64,000 nucleotides of DNA, taken from contig NZ_JAUSQU010000001.1 in NCBI RefSeq assembly GCF_030811455.1, positions 868,001 through 932,000 on the forward strand. The letters run 5' to 3'. Position 1 is the first letter of the stretch. Each line of letters starts with the position of its first letter. The translations under genes were made by a program, and so were the position numbers. Positions 1 to 8,244 of this stretch are shown in pieces. The notes under the pieces are model-generated. The model was not told where the DNA came from and made no database searches. It saw only the letters and a list, made by a program, of their open reading frames with translations. The stretch comes from Streptosporangium lutulentum. Lineage in GTDB: Bacteria > Actinomycetota > Actinomycetes > Streptosporangiales > Streptosporangiaceae.

Positions 1-217
1 CGGCCACCTCGATCCGGCCGCGTGTACCCTTGACGTCGATGACGCAGAGTGAATGACCGGTCAAAACGATCACATCGACCTCGAAGCTGTCGTCGCCGCG
101 TGGCACCTCGATGTTGTGCAGCAGCAGCCAGTCGTCCGGGGCGTTGTCACGCAGATGTGCGATGACCCGTCGCTCGGCGTCGTTGACCGGGCTTCCGCCG
201 CCGACGATCTGTGCCAT
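1..217 (-). CDS. NERD-domain protein, N-terminal part only
   Basis: The ATG at 217 reads leftwards and stays open to the window edge (72 residues). The visible part starts MAQIVGGGSPVNDAER and continues through VDVIVLTGHSLCVIDVKGT. This matches the nuclease-related domain (NERD): a conserved acidic residue in FEVDVIV and the D-V-K motif resemble the restriction-endonuclease-like fold core. In actinobacteria this N-terminus is often fused to a protein kinase or helicase, but the rest of the gene lies outside the window, so the full architecture is unknown. The domain call is good; the function (nucleic-acid processing or defence) is inference. Confidence 0.7.
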   Translation of the reverse strand, partial: MAQIVGGGSPVNDAERRVIAHLRDNAPDDWLLLHNIEVPRGDDSFEVDVIVLTGHSLCVIDVKGTRGRIEVA

Positions 218-329
218 CTCTAGCGCGCCGCCCTTCTGATCGTGCCCATCGCGCCCTGAAGTAGGGCAAGAGTCCTATCCTCACGCGTATCTCTACTTTT
301 CCGCCACTCGGACACGCGCGACTACCTAT

Positions 330-401
330 GATCATGACGTACTCCGGCCCGAGAAGCGCATGAGCGATCATGACGTACTCCGGCCCGAGAAGCGCGTGAG
401 C
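330..401. repeat. 36-bp tandem duplication
   Basis: Two head-to-tail 36-bp units (330-365 and 366-401) differ at a single base (A360 versus G396). They lie in the 364-bp non-coding stretch between the NERD gene (start 217) and the holin-like gene (582). I see no other gene or strong signal in that stretch. Confidence 0.85.
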
Positions 402-581
402 CGTCCGGCGCCTCGGAGCCGCCGGTGAAAACGCGGCGGGACAGATCCGCCCTGCTCGGCGGGCACGCCCGCGAGAAGTGGGTTCGCGGCGCGGACCACC
501 GCCTGTGACCCTCGTCACCGAGCAGAGGTTTGCCTTGGCGAGAGCGGGTAGGCGCCTTCTTGTGAGGGAGGAGGAACGCCA

Positions 582-983
582 ATGTCCAACGATCCCAAAG
601 AGTCGCTGCCGACGGCCGAGCTGATCCGGCAGATGTCCGAGCAGGTCTCGCGTCTTGTTCGGGACGAGCTCCAACTGGCCAAACTGGAACTCACGGAGAA
701 AGGCAGGAACGCGGGCATCGGTGCGGGGTTGTTCGGCGGGGCGGGAGTCGTGGCCCTGTTCGGAGGCGGTTCCCTGGTCGCCGCGGTGATCCTGCTTCTC
801 GCCCAGGTCATGCCCGCGTGGGTGGCCGCGGTCGTCGTGGGCGTGGTGTTGCTGGTTCTGGCCGCGATCCTCGGATTCTTCGGCAAGCGACGGGTGTCCG
901 AGGCCGCTCCTCCGACCCCCGAACGGACCATCGCGAGCGTCAAGCACGACATCGACGCGGTGAGGGAGAGGGCACATCGATGA
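582..983 (+). CDS. Phage-holin-family (holin superfamily III/DUF1469-like) membrane protein
   Basis: 133 residues starting at ATG 582, behind a strong purine-rich ribosome site (GAGGGAGGAGG, 564-574). The first half is amphipathic and charged (LIRQMSEQVSRLVRDELQLA). Two hydrophobic segments follow at about residues 46-70 and 76-102, then a charged tail. This pattern fits the actinobacterial 'phage holin family / DUF1469' proteins. These are small chromosomal envelope proteins, not evidence of a prophage. The stop overlaps the start of the next gene (ATGA), so the two are translationally coupled. The precise role is unknown. Confidence 0.8.
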   Translation: MSNDPKESLPTAELIRQMSEQVSRLVRDELQLAKLELTEKGRNAGIGAGLFGGAGVVALFGGGSLVAAVILLLAQVMPAWVAAVVVGVVLLVLAAILGFFGKRRVSEAAPPTPERTIASVKHDIDAVRERAHR

Positions 984-1714
984 CTGAGACCGACCCGGAA
1001 CGGCCTGATCGGAGGCCCACGGACGCCGGAACCACCGGGGCCCGCAGGCAGGAGATCGGCGAGGCCCTGGCACCGGATGAGAGCGGCTCGCTCAACGTTC
1101 CGCAGACCAAGTCGGACGGAAGGCCGACCGAGGACCTCGGTGTCCCGGCGGCCGAGCGCGACGGCACCCCCCGGCAGGCCGAGAACGCGGTCACCGGCGC
1201 TCCGAACGCGGGAGACCCGGGAGACGCGGGGGAGCCGGGCACCGGGAAGACGAACAAGGAATCCGTACGACGGGATATCGAGAATGCCCGGCGCGAGCTG
1301 GGCGACACCGTGGAGGCTCTGGTGCACAAGACCGATGTGAAAGGCCGCGTTCAGGAGACCGCCGCCCATATGGGCGACGACCTGCGCCGGATGGGGGCGG
1401 CCACCGCCGACACCGCCACCGAGATGGTGGGCAGGGTCAAGGAGGCGGCTCCCGAGATGGTGGACCGGGTCAAGGAGGCGGCCCCCGAGATGGTGCACCG
1501 GGTCAAGGAGGCGGCCCCCGAGATGGTGCACCGGATGAAGGAGGCGGCCCCCGAGATGGTGGGCCGGGTCAAGGAGGTGACCCCCGTCGAGATCAAGGAC
1601 GCGGCGGGGAAGGTCGGCGCCGAGGCGAGCAAGCGTCCCGTCGCGACCATCGCGGCAGTGGCGGCGCTCGCCCTGATCGTCTTCCGGGTTCTGAGGCGCG
1701 GCAAGAAGAAGTAA
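980..1714 (+). CDS. DUF3618-domain membrane protein with 11-residue repeats
   Basis: 244 residues, taken from ATG 980 because it overlaps the upstream TGA as ATGA; the reading frame is also open further upstream. The first ~85 residues are polar and disordered-looking. A DUF3618 block follows (ESVRRDIENARRELGDTVEAL), then five near-identical 11-residue helical repeats of type EMVxRVKEAAP, and a C-terminal membrane segment (VATIAAVAALALIVFRVL) ending in basic residues. The pairing with a holin-like DUF1469 protein is a common actinobacterial envelope arrangement. The repeats resemble amphipathic apolipoprotein-type helices that could lie on the membrane; that part is inference. Confidence 0.8.
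   Translation: MTETDPERPDRRPTDAGTTGARRQEIGEALAPDESGSLNVPQTKSDGRPTEDLGVPAAERDGTPRQAENAVTGAPNAGDPGDAGEPGTGKTNKESVRRDIENARRELGDTVEALVHKTDVKGRVQETAAHMGDDLRRMGAATADTATEMVGRVKEAAPEMVDRVKEAAPEMVHRVKEAAPEMVHRMKEAAPEMVGRVKEVTPVEIKDAAGKVGAEASKRPVATIAAVAALALIVFRVLRRGKKK
1421..1585 (+). repeat. Five 33-bp in-frame tandem repeats
   Basis: Units start at 1421, 1454, 1487, 1520 and 1553, each encoding 11 residues beginning EMV and ending AAP (the last unit ends VTP). They are nearly identical at DNA level, which suggests recent slippage or recombination and possible length variation between strains. Confidence 0.9.
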
Positions 1715-1729
1715 CGCGGTTTCGGCCAG

Positions 1730-1756
1730 GGCCGCCCCCGCTTCCCGGGGGCGGCC
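1730..1756 (+). terminator. Hairpin terminator after the DUF3618 gene
   Basis: An 11-bp perfect G+C stem (1730-1740 with 1746-1756) and a 5-base loop lie 15 bases past the stop codon. There is no T-run, as is usual in actinobacteria. From here to about 2095 I see no gene; a weaker hairpin (2095-2100/2109-2114) sits just beyond the tenA stop. Confidence 0.7.
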
Positions 1757-2119
1757 GAACGCCGTCCTCATCGGTGAGGGCGGCGTTCGAGCGTTGTCCA
1801 TGGCCGGTAAGTGAGCCAAACTCAGGTCCGCCGGGGTAATCTGACCGTTTCCGGGTGGGTGGCGGACCCCCTCCTCTCCGCCCGCCCGGACCTCCCACGT
1901 GAGCATGCCCCTACGGACCCGGCCATCGGGGCGACCTCTTGACCGACATCGAGGTGGCGGTCAAGGCCGCCCCATGCCGGGACGGCGTCCAGATCCGCCT
2001 CCACGCTCCGGCGGAGGGGCTCCACGCCGCACAGGCCGGTTCCGGAGGCGTTCACCGTCCCGCGCCCCCTGTCGCGCAGCGGGCCTGAGTCGCACCCGCC
2101 GGTGAACGGGCGGGAGGCG

Positions 2120-2815
2120 TCAGGAGCCGGCGGCCATGTCGAAGAAGCGCAGCTCCAGCCGCACGGCGCGGCGGAAGACGTCGAACACGCGCAGCCGCCC
2201 TTCCTCGTCGAGTTCGGGGCCCAGGCGGTCGAGTTCGCCGCACAGGAACGCCACCCAGGCACGGAACACCGGGCCCTCGTGAAGGTCGATCCACTCGCGG
2301 TGGACGAAGCTCTCCGGCAGGGGCTCCTCGGCGCGGCTCGCCCAGCCGAGATAGCTCCACTCCGCCACGCACAGCACCGCGAGGATGGCCGGGTAGTCCA
2401 GGCTGGTCCTGGCCTCGTCCATCAGGGCGCGGAAGTCGGCCGTCACCGGTTCCAGGTCGGGTGAGGCCAGGTCGGCGGGGACGGCGCCGAGGGCGGCGAG
2501 CGCGCGGTGGAAGTAGGTTTTCTCCTCCGTCGTGGCGGTCTCGCCCAGGAACCGGCCGAACGGCACCCGTGACTCGAAGCTGTCGGCACTGGCCACCGCC
2601 GCGCCGAGCAGGGCGGTGAAGGAGTCCACGAACTGGAAGTCCTGGATCAGGTACCGGCGCATGTCGTCGTCGGCGACGTCGCCCCGAGTGATCGACGCGG
2701 CGAACGGATGGCCGACCACCGCGGTCCACTCGGGTTCGGTCCCCGACCGCAGCCACTCGCTGAAGGCGGGATCGGGGGCGCCGGCACGCCATTCGTCGTA
2801 GGGGACCAGGTTCAC
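2120..2815 (-). CDS. tenA: TenA/thiaminase-II family protein
   Basis: 231 residues from GTG 2815, chosen because GAGGAG lies about 8 bases upstream. It matches the all-helical TenA fold: D59 in YLIQDFQF, C149 in AVLCVAEWSY and E221 in LELRFFDM fall where the aspartate, nucleophilic cysteine and glutamate of Cys-type TenA proteins lie. Such enzymes hydrolyse aminopyrimidines, salvaging the pyrimidine moiety of degraded thiamine in the cytoplasm. No thiamine genes flank it and I could not find a TPP riboswitch upstream, so the substrate is less certain than the family. Confidence 0.85.
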   Translation of the reverse strand: MNLVPYDEWRAGAPDPAFSEWLRSGTEPEWTAVVGHPFAASITRGDVADDDMRRYLIQDFQFVDSFTALLGAAVASADSFESRVPFGRFLGETATTEEKTYFHRALAALGAVPADLASPDLEPVTADFRALMDEARTSLDYPAILAVLCVAEWSYLGWASRAEEPLPESFVHREWIDLHEGPVFRAWVAFLCGELDRLGPELDEEGRLRVFDVFRRAVRLELRFFDMAAGS

Positions 2816-3079
2816 CGGGCTTCTCCTCGGTATCTCGGAACGTCGATCAGCGTGAATGCTAGTCGCCGAGCCGGAGGCGAACGGTCCGCCCCGTGTGAAT
2901 CCCGGGACCGAGGAGTCTTCGCAGGATGGAGAGGGTCGCTCTCGGGGTCGTGGGGCACGGCGTGGAGGCCGTCCAGCGGCGAGCCGCCCGCCACCCGGGC
3001 GTGGAACGATCGGGTTGGCCGTCCGTGACGGCTCGCGCCGCTTGCGATCTTCCCGACCCATGCGAACAGGACGGTAGAA

Positions 3080-3868
3080 ATGATCGGTTATCCCACCGGT
3101 GGCCCGGCTGACGACCTGCGCGACCTCATCCGGGTCCGGGCCTGTGCGGACGGGACCGAGACCGTGGTCTGGTGGACGGGCGACGTGTACGGCTGGCAGC
3201 CCGACGACGGGCCGCGGCACCTGTTCGGCTTCGAGGGCGTCAACGTCGGGCGGGCTCGCGCCGTGCCGGGCGGCTACGAGCTGCTGACCCGTGAGGCCGC
3301 CGCCTACCTCGACCCCCGCACCCGCGAGATCCTCCAGACCTGGGACAACCCGCTCACCGGCCGGTCGGTCGAGGTCATGCACGTCTGGAACGACCCGGCC
3401 AACCAGCGCTGGCAGGAACAGGGACGTTTCGGTCCCTTCCGTGCCCCCCGGGTTCAGATCGGGGACCAGGTCGTGTTCAACGTGGACGTGCTGCTGGCGT
3501 ACCCGTCCCCGCTTCCGGCCGCGGAGTTCCCCGATCATTCGGCCGGGGACATCTATCGGGCGATGGAGCTGTTCCAGTTCTTCGCTCCGGCGGCCGAACT
3601 GGCGTCCGAGGCCGGTTCGGTGCCGTGCGCGCTCTCCTGGACCCGGGTATCGCCGTGGCTGCCCTGGATGGAACTGGGCGCTCGGCCGGGGGCGCTGGTC
3701 TACCACTGCCGGGGCGCCAAACTCGGCGGCTGGGACGAGGTCCCCGACCGTCTCCGCGAACACGTCGCCGCCCAGGCCCCCGCGTTCGCCCACGCCCCCC
3801 AGGAGTGGTCGGAGCCCAACGAGACCAGCTGGACCGCCTTCAGGAAGCGGTCTTCCGGCCATCACTGA
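3080..3868 (+). CDS. DUF1838-family protein
   Basis: 262 residues from ATG 3080. It contains the Trp/Tyr-rich, lipocalin-like beta pattern typical of DUF1838 (TVVWWTGDVYGW near the N-terminus, VMHVWNDPANQRW mid-protein, VSPWLPWMELG later). No signal peptide or membrane segment is visible. The family's biochemical role is unknown. It lies upstream of, and in the same direction as, a MaoC hydratase and an acyl-CoA dehydrogenase, but the 117-base gap argues against a tight operon. Confidence 0.75.
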   Translation: MIGYPTGGPADDLRDLIRVRACADGTETVVWWTGDVYGWQPDDGPRHLFGFEGVNVGRARAVPGGYELLTREAAAYLDPRTREILQTWDNPLTGRSVEVMHVWNDPANQRWQEQGRFGPFRAPRVQIGDQVVFNVDVLLAYPSPLPAAEFPDHSAGDIYRAMELFQFFAPAAELASEAGSVPCALSWTRVSPWLPWMELGARPGALVYHCRGAKLGGWDEVPDRLREHVAAQAPAFAHAPQEWSEPNETSWTAFRKRSSGHH

Positions 3869-3985
3869 CCGGATCCTAGGCTTTTGGGTGTATATGTCAG
3901 CATTTGGGAAGGAAAGATCAAGTGGGCCATTGACCGGCAAAACGCCGGATGGCTAGCGTCAAGGCCTCATCGATCAGGGGGAAAC

Positions 3986-4504
3986 GTGACCGTTCACGAA
4001 CCCGGTCTCGGCCGGTACTACGAGGATTTTGTCGTCGGCGACGTCTATCGGCACCCGCTCGGGCGCACGATCAGTGAGGCCGACAACACCTGGTTCACCC
4101 TCCTGACCATGAACACCAACCAGAACCACTTCAACGCCCACTTCGCCGAACGCGCGCCGGTCGGGAAGATCATCGTCAACTCCGGGCTGAGCGTGGCGAT
4201 CGTGCTGGGCATCTCGGTCATCGACGTCAGCCAGAACGCGATGATGAACCTCGGCTGGGACGAGATCAAACTGACCCACCCGGTGTTTCTGGGCGACACC
4301 CTGTACGCCGAGTCGATCGTGCTGGACAAGCGGGAGTCCAAGTCACGGCCCTACGCCGGGATCGTCACCTGCCGGACCCGGGGCCTCAACCAGGACGGTG
4401 ACGAGGTCATGTCCTGGCGCCGCTCGGTGATGGTCTACCGCCGTGACGCCCCCCACGACAAGAACTACTTCCCTCAGGCCAAGACGGGCCCGATGACGAC
4501 ATGA
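3986..4504 (+). CDS. MaoC-family (R)-hydratase/dehydratase
   Basis: 172 residues from GTG 3986, preferred over an in-frame start 102 bases upstream because AGGGGGA sits just before it and similarity to the family begins here. It is a single hot-dog domain; the hydratase motif region reads TNQNHFNAHFAERAPVGK and is followed by NSGLSVAIVLG. The form resembles the mesaconyl-/beta-methylmalyl-CoA hydratase branch of MaoC proteins, where the catalytic aspartate position is often altered. It probably hydrates or dehydrates a CoA thioester together with the acyl-CoA dehydrogenase 10 bases downstream. The substrate is unknown. Confidence 0.85.
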   Translation: MTVHEPGLGRYYEDFVVGDVYRHPLGRTISEADNTWFTLLTMNTNQNHFNAHFAERAPVGKIIVNSGLSVAIVLGISVIDVSQNAMMNLGWDEIKLTHPVFLGDTLYAESIVLDKRESKSRPYAGIVTCRTRGLNQDGDEVMSWRRSVMVYRRDAPHDKNYFPQAKTGPMTT

Positions 4505-4514
4505 GGACGCCCTG

Positions 4515-5675
4515 ATGGATTTCGAACTGAACGAAGAACAGCAGCTGTTCCGCCGGACCCTGCGGGAGTTCGTCGACAAGGAGATCATGCCGGTCGCCCC
4601 GGAGTGGGAGAGGACCGGCCGCTACCCCACCGAGATCGTCGAGCGGTTCAAGGAGATGGGACTGTTCGGGCTGACGATTCCCGAGGAGTACGGAGGCCTG
4701 GACCTGGACCGGGTCTCGTTCGCCCTGGTCTTCGAGGAGATCGCGCGCGGCTGGATGGGAGTGGCCGGAGTGCTCGGCTCGCACTCGCTGGCCTCCTGGA
4801 TGATCGCCAAATACGGCACCGAGAAGCAGAAGGGCACCTACCTGCCCGACCTGGCCACCGGTGCCCGCCGTACCGGCATCGCGCTGACCGAGCCCGCGGC
4901 GGGCACCGACCTGCAGGGCATCCAGACCCGGGCGGTCCGCGACGGCGACCACTACGTGATCAACGGCACCAAGACGTGGATCACCAACGCCCGCCACGCG
5001 GACCCGATGCCGGTCCTGGTCAAGACCTCCGTCGCCGAACCCGCGCACCGCGGCATGTCCTTGATCCTGGTCGAGGCCGGAACCCCGGGCTACACGGTCA
5101 GCCGTGACCTGCCCAAACTCGGCTACAAGGGCACCGAGACCTGCGAGATCGTGCTGCAGGACGTCCGCGTTCCGGTGTCCCAGCTGCTCGGCGAGGTCGA
5201 GGGCCGGGGCATGCAGCAGGCGCTGTCGGCCATGGAACTGGGCCGGATCAACATCGCCGCCCGCGCGGTCGGCGTCTCCCAGTGCGCGTACGACGCCGCG
5301 CTGAACTACTCGCGTGAGCGTCACGCCTTCGGTCAGCCGATCGCCGATTTCCAGGCCATTCAGCTCAAGCTCGCCGACATGGCCACCGATATCCAGGCGG
5401 CCCGGCTGCTCACCTACTGGGCGGCGACCCGCTCGGAGACGGGCGCGGTGAACTCCGAGGCCGCGATGGCCAAGTACTTCGCGTCGGAGGTCGCGCTGCG
5501 CGCCACCCTGGAGGCCATGCGGATCCACGGCGGCTACGGCTACTCACAGGAGTTCGTCGTCGAACGCCTCTACCGTGACGCCCCCCTGATGGCCATCGGC
5601 GAGGGTACCAACGACATCCAGCGGATGGTCATCGCCAGATCCCTCATATCAGGCGCCGCCAAGGTCGGATGGTGA
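4515..5675 (+). CDS. Acyl-CoA dehydrogenase
   Basis: 386 residues, full length for the family. The helical N-terminal domain (MDFELNEEQQLFRRTLREF) is followed by the beta domain with LTEPAAGTDLQG and TWITNA, and the C-terminal helical domain with RERHAFGQPI and IHGGYGYSQE. E363 in GEGTNDIQR is the expected catalytic base. The FAD enzyme introduces a trans double bond into an acyl-CoA. The 10-base gap to the MaoC gene suggests one transcript, in which the dehydrogenase makes an enoyl-CoA and the MaoC protein hydrates it. Chain-length and branching specificity cannot be read from sequence. Confidence 0.93.
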   Translation: MDFELNEEQQLFRRTLREFVDKEIMPVAPEWERTGRYPTEIVERFKEMGLFGLTIPEEYGGLDLDRVSFALVFEEIARGWMGVAGVLGSHSLASWMIAKYGTEKQKGTYLPDLATGARRTGIALTEPAAGTDLQGIQTRAVRDGDHYVINGTKTWITNARHADPMPVLVKTSVAEPAHRGMSLILVEAGTPGYTVSRDLPKLGYKGTETCEIVLQDVRVPVSQLLGEVEGRGMQQALSAMELGRINIAARAVGVSQCAYDAALNYSRERHAFGQPIADFQAIQLKLADMATDIQAARLLTYWAATRSETGAVNSEAAMAKYFASEVALRATLEAMRIHGGYGYSQEFVVERLYRDAPLMAIGEGTNDIQRMVIARSLISGAAKVGW

Positions 5676-5741
5676 TCCGATGCGCACCGTCAGGCGCCCG
5701 CCGCCTCCGTCCTGACGCGGTGCCGGGCGCCCGCCGTCTCC

Positions 5742-5747
5742 TATCCT
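5742..5747 (+). promoter_or_regulatory. -10 element of a likely leaderless promoter (HIT gene)
   Basis: TATCCT lies 6 bases before ATG 5754 and no ribosome site is present. This spacing is typical of leaderless actinobacterial transcripts. No convincing -35 is seen. Confidence 0.45.
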
Positions 5748-5753
5748 GGCGTG

Positions 5754-6179
5754 ATGCCAGATGGAGAGTGTGTGTTCTGCGCCATCGCGGCCGGTGAGAA
5801 TCCGGCCCACATCGTGTTCTCCGACGACGTGGGTGTGGCCTTCCTGGACACGCGACCGGTTTTCAAGGGGCATGTCCTCGTGGCCCCTCTGGTTCACGTC
5901 GAGACGCTCTCGGACCTCACGGCGCCGATGGTCGGCCCGTTCTTCGAGCGGGTCCAGGCCGTCGCCGCCGCCGTCGAGCAGGGCCTGGAGGTGGGCGGCA
6001 CGTTTGTCGCGATGAACAACCGGATCAGTCAGAGCGTCCCGCACCTTCACGTTCACGTCGTTCCCCGCAACCGCAAGGACGGCCTGCGTGGTTTCTTCTG
6101 GCCTCGGACAAAATACGACGACTCCACCGAAGCCGATTCCTATGCTCGCCGTATCCACGGAGCGCTCGACATCGGTTGA
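5754..6179 (+). CDS. HIT-family nucleotide hydrolase/transferase
   Basis: 141 residues from ATG 5754 (GTG 5751 is an equally placed alternative). The histidine triad is complete at H97, H99 and H101 in SVPHLHVHVVPR. The N-terminal CVFCAIAAGE segment with two cysteines is typical of the Hint/HinT-like branch, which can bind zinc. Family members hydrolyse phosphoramidate or nucleotidyl bonds on purine nucleotides. The reading frame has no Shine-Dalgarno sequence and a -10 hexamer immediately upstream, so translation is probably leaderless. Confidence 0.9.
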   Translation: MPDGECVFCAIAAGENPAHIVFSDDVGVAFLDTRPVFKGHVLVAPLVHVETLSDLTAPMVGPFFERVQAVAAAVEQGLEVGGTFVAMNNRISQSVPHLHVHVVPRNRKDGLRGFFWPRTKYDDSTEADSYARRIHGALDIG

Positions 6180-6240
6180 GCCGTCGGGATGGCGGCGGGG
6201 AGTCACGTCCGGTCATGATGATTGCCGGAGGTGGTGGGAC

Positions 6241-8244
6241 GTGGGAGACACGCCCGCGGTGGCGCCGGGGACCGGACCGCTCGCACCGGAGTTCAACGGG
6301 ATCGATCCCGTGCTCATGCGGGACTTCATCGCCGACCTGGAACGGGCCGGGCAGGTGATCGCCGAGCACACCGAGGCGATCCGCCGGGAGCTCGCCGCGG
6401 TGGATCTGCCCGCGGCCGGCCTCGCACCGGTCAGGGAGATCGGCGGCTGGACCGAGGAACAGCTTCCGCGACTCCGGCAGCGGGTGGAGACCATCACGTC
6501 CGCGCCCGCCGTACTGCTCGGAGGCGGGCTGACCGGTTATCGGGAGAGCGTCCTGCTCGCCCCGGCGGAGGCCCAGAAGCAGGGCTCGGATCTGGGCGAA
6601 CGCTTCGCGGACATCGACCTCGACGAGTTCTCCCTCCTCGGCCCGTACGCCTCCGACCGGATGGCCGCGCTCGTCGGCGAGTTGAAGGCCCACCAGCACG
6701 ACTCGAACTTCACCGCGGCCTTCTTCGCCGCCCTCGGTCCGACGGGCACGCGCACGCTCACCACCGAGCTGCGCCGTCTCGCCGAAGCGGAAAACTCGGT
6801 CGACGTCGCTCGTACGGCGTTCGCCACGGCACTCAGGGGCGGGGCGAAGGTCGCGGGGTTCGCTGGGATCATGCGGGCGATGCAGGAGACTGAGGAGAAC
6901 GACCTGGACGGGGTCGTCGACCTGCTGCGTCCCGGCGCCTACCCGACCGAGTGGCTGGCGGGAATGGCGGCACCGATACTGGCGGACGGAAGCCGGGTAC
7001 AGGGTAAGAACCTGGCCACGATACTCAACCTTCTCGGGAAGAACCCCGCGGCGGCCCGGTTGGCGATCGGTTCGGCCGCCGGCATCGGTCCGACTCCCGC
7101 CTCCGCCAAGCTGCCTTTCGGGCTGCTGTCCGGCCTTCCACAGTCATGGGACTCCGGGCCGAAACTGGCGAGATTTCTCGAGTCGCTCAACGAACGCAGC
7201 GGGGGAACCGAGGAAACCGCGGCAGGGTTCGGACGGTTGCTGGCGGCGGCGTCCGGCGCCTATGACGAGGAACAGGGTAAGCACAGCCGGGAGGCGGTGT
7301 TCTTCGCCTACACGGTGATGACCACGGTGGACGACCTGAAGCTGGGTGACGCCACCCGTCTCCACTTGTCGGAGATAGCCGGCTCGTACGCTCCGGAGAT
7401 CACTTTGGGCGCGGACATAGGGGCCGTCGACATGACCGAGGACAGCGGCCTGTATCCCACACCCGGCTTCTTCGAGCCGACCATTGTCACAGGCCTGCGC
7501 GGCGCGTTTCGGCTCAGCCCTGAGGACACCTTTCGTTTTCTGACCACCTTCGCTGGAACCGATGAAACCCGGATGCCGTTCCAGGACGGCATGGGTCGGC
7601 TGGCCGGGCGGCTGCTTCCGGAGGCCTCCCGCCAGGTTAGAGACACCAATGATGTCACTGCCCTGGATGATCTGTTCACGATGCTTGGAAATGTACGTGG
7701 ATTCGAATTGGCCGCCGCAGTACGAGTGCTCAAACCCCAAGACGAGGCAGTGAAGAGTGCCAAGGACGCGGAGAACTTTCTGATCGGTGCTCTCATGGGT
7801 GTCGGTGGCCTTTTCCCGCCCATGTCCATCTATGCTCGCACCTGGACGGCGATTTCCACGGGAAAATCTGCCTACGATACCTACGGTCCTGAGTCGGAGG
7901 AGAAAGTGGCCAAACTGCTCGAACTTGACGGCACGGAAACACTGGGCCGCCAGTATGCGGTTGCCCAACTCCTCGCGAAACAGGGTTTCACTCCTAGAGT
8001 GCCTCCAAGTGGCGCGGTTATCGCTGACGCGAACGGTGATCTGCGCTCTTTCGATAAGATTGTCGAACAGGGTGATGCGGGTGTGGAAATTTTGAATCAG
8101 TGGTTTATTGCTAACGGAATGGGTAGCCATGACAAGCTTGGTTTTGGGGAACTGAGCATCGTGCTTGCAGACCGCTTTGATGGTCGCAAAAGCCACGGTT
8201 TCTTGCGCACTAATCTCTACAAGGGAAAACTCACAACCGACTGA
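6241..8244 (+). CDS. Large DUF6571-like protein with low-GC C-terminal region
   Basis: 667 residues from GTG 6241, chosen for GGAGGT 8 bases upstream; the open frame extends further upstream without support. The first ~90 residues are predominantly helical (MRDFIADLERAGQVIAEHTE, then a GGW turn and a second helix), resembling WXG/LXG-type secretion domains. A later block with NFTAAFFAALGPTGTRTL (about 157-172) resembles DUF6571-type actinobacterial proteins. No signal peptide is visible. Base composition falls from about 70% G+C to about 47% in the last 600 bases, a pattern seen where toxin-like C-termini are exchanged. The frame ends inside the convergent lipoprotein gene (14-bp overlap). 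The toxin idea is inference; no catalytic motif is recognised. Confidence 0.6.
   Translation: MGDTPAVAPGTGPLAPEFNGIDPVLMRDFIADLERAGQVIAEHTEAIRRELAAVDLPAAGLAPVREIGGWTEEQLPRLRQRVETITSAPAVLLGGGLTGYRESVLLAPAEAQKQGSDLGERFADIDLDEFSLLGPYASDRMAALVGELKAHQHDSNFTAAFFAALGPTGTRTLTTELRRLAEAENSVDVARTAFATALRGGAKVAGFAGIMRAMQETEENDLDGVVDLLRPGAYPTEWLAGMAAPILADGSRVQGKNLATILNLLGKNPAAARLAIGSAAGIGPTPASAKLPFGLLSGLPQSWDSGPKLARFLESLNERSGGTEETAAGFGRLLAAASGAYDEEQGKHSREAVFFAYTVMTTVDDLKLGDATRLHLSEIAGSYAPEITLGADIGAVDMTEDSGLYPTPGFFEPTIVTGLRGAFRLSPEDTFRFLTTFAGTDETRMPFQDGMGRLAGRLLPEASRQVRDTNDVTALDDLFTMLGNVRGFELAAAVRVLKPQDEAVKSAKDAENFLIGALMGVGGLFPPMSIYARTWTAISTGKSAYDTYGPESEEKVAKLLELDGTETLGRQYAVAQLLAKQGFTPRVPPSGAVIADANGDLRSFDKIVEQGDAGVEILNQWFIANGMGSHDKLGFGELSIVLADRFDGRKSHGFLRTNLYKGKLTTD

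Noticed and set aside
582..1714. Prophage signal from the 'holin' annotation
   Set aside because: DUF1469/holin-superfamily-III proteins paired with DUF3618 are ordinary chromosomal envelope genes in actinobacteria; no other phage genes are present.
2816..3079. Possible TPP riboswitch upstream of tenA
   Set aside because: I could not find the conserved TPP-box elements (CTGAGA and the ACC-rich partner), so no riboswitch is called.
2120..3940. A 606-codon minus-strand frame spanning tenA and the DUF1838 gene
   Set aside because: TenA similarity and a Shine-Dalgarno-supported GTG start at 2815; upstream of this the frame is the complement of DUF1838.
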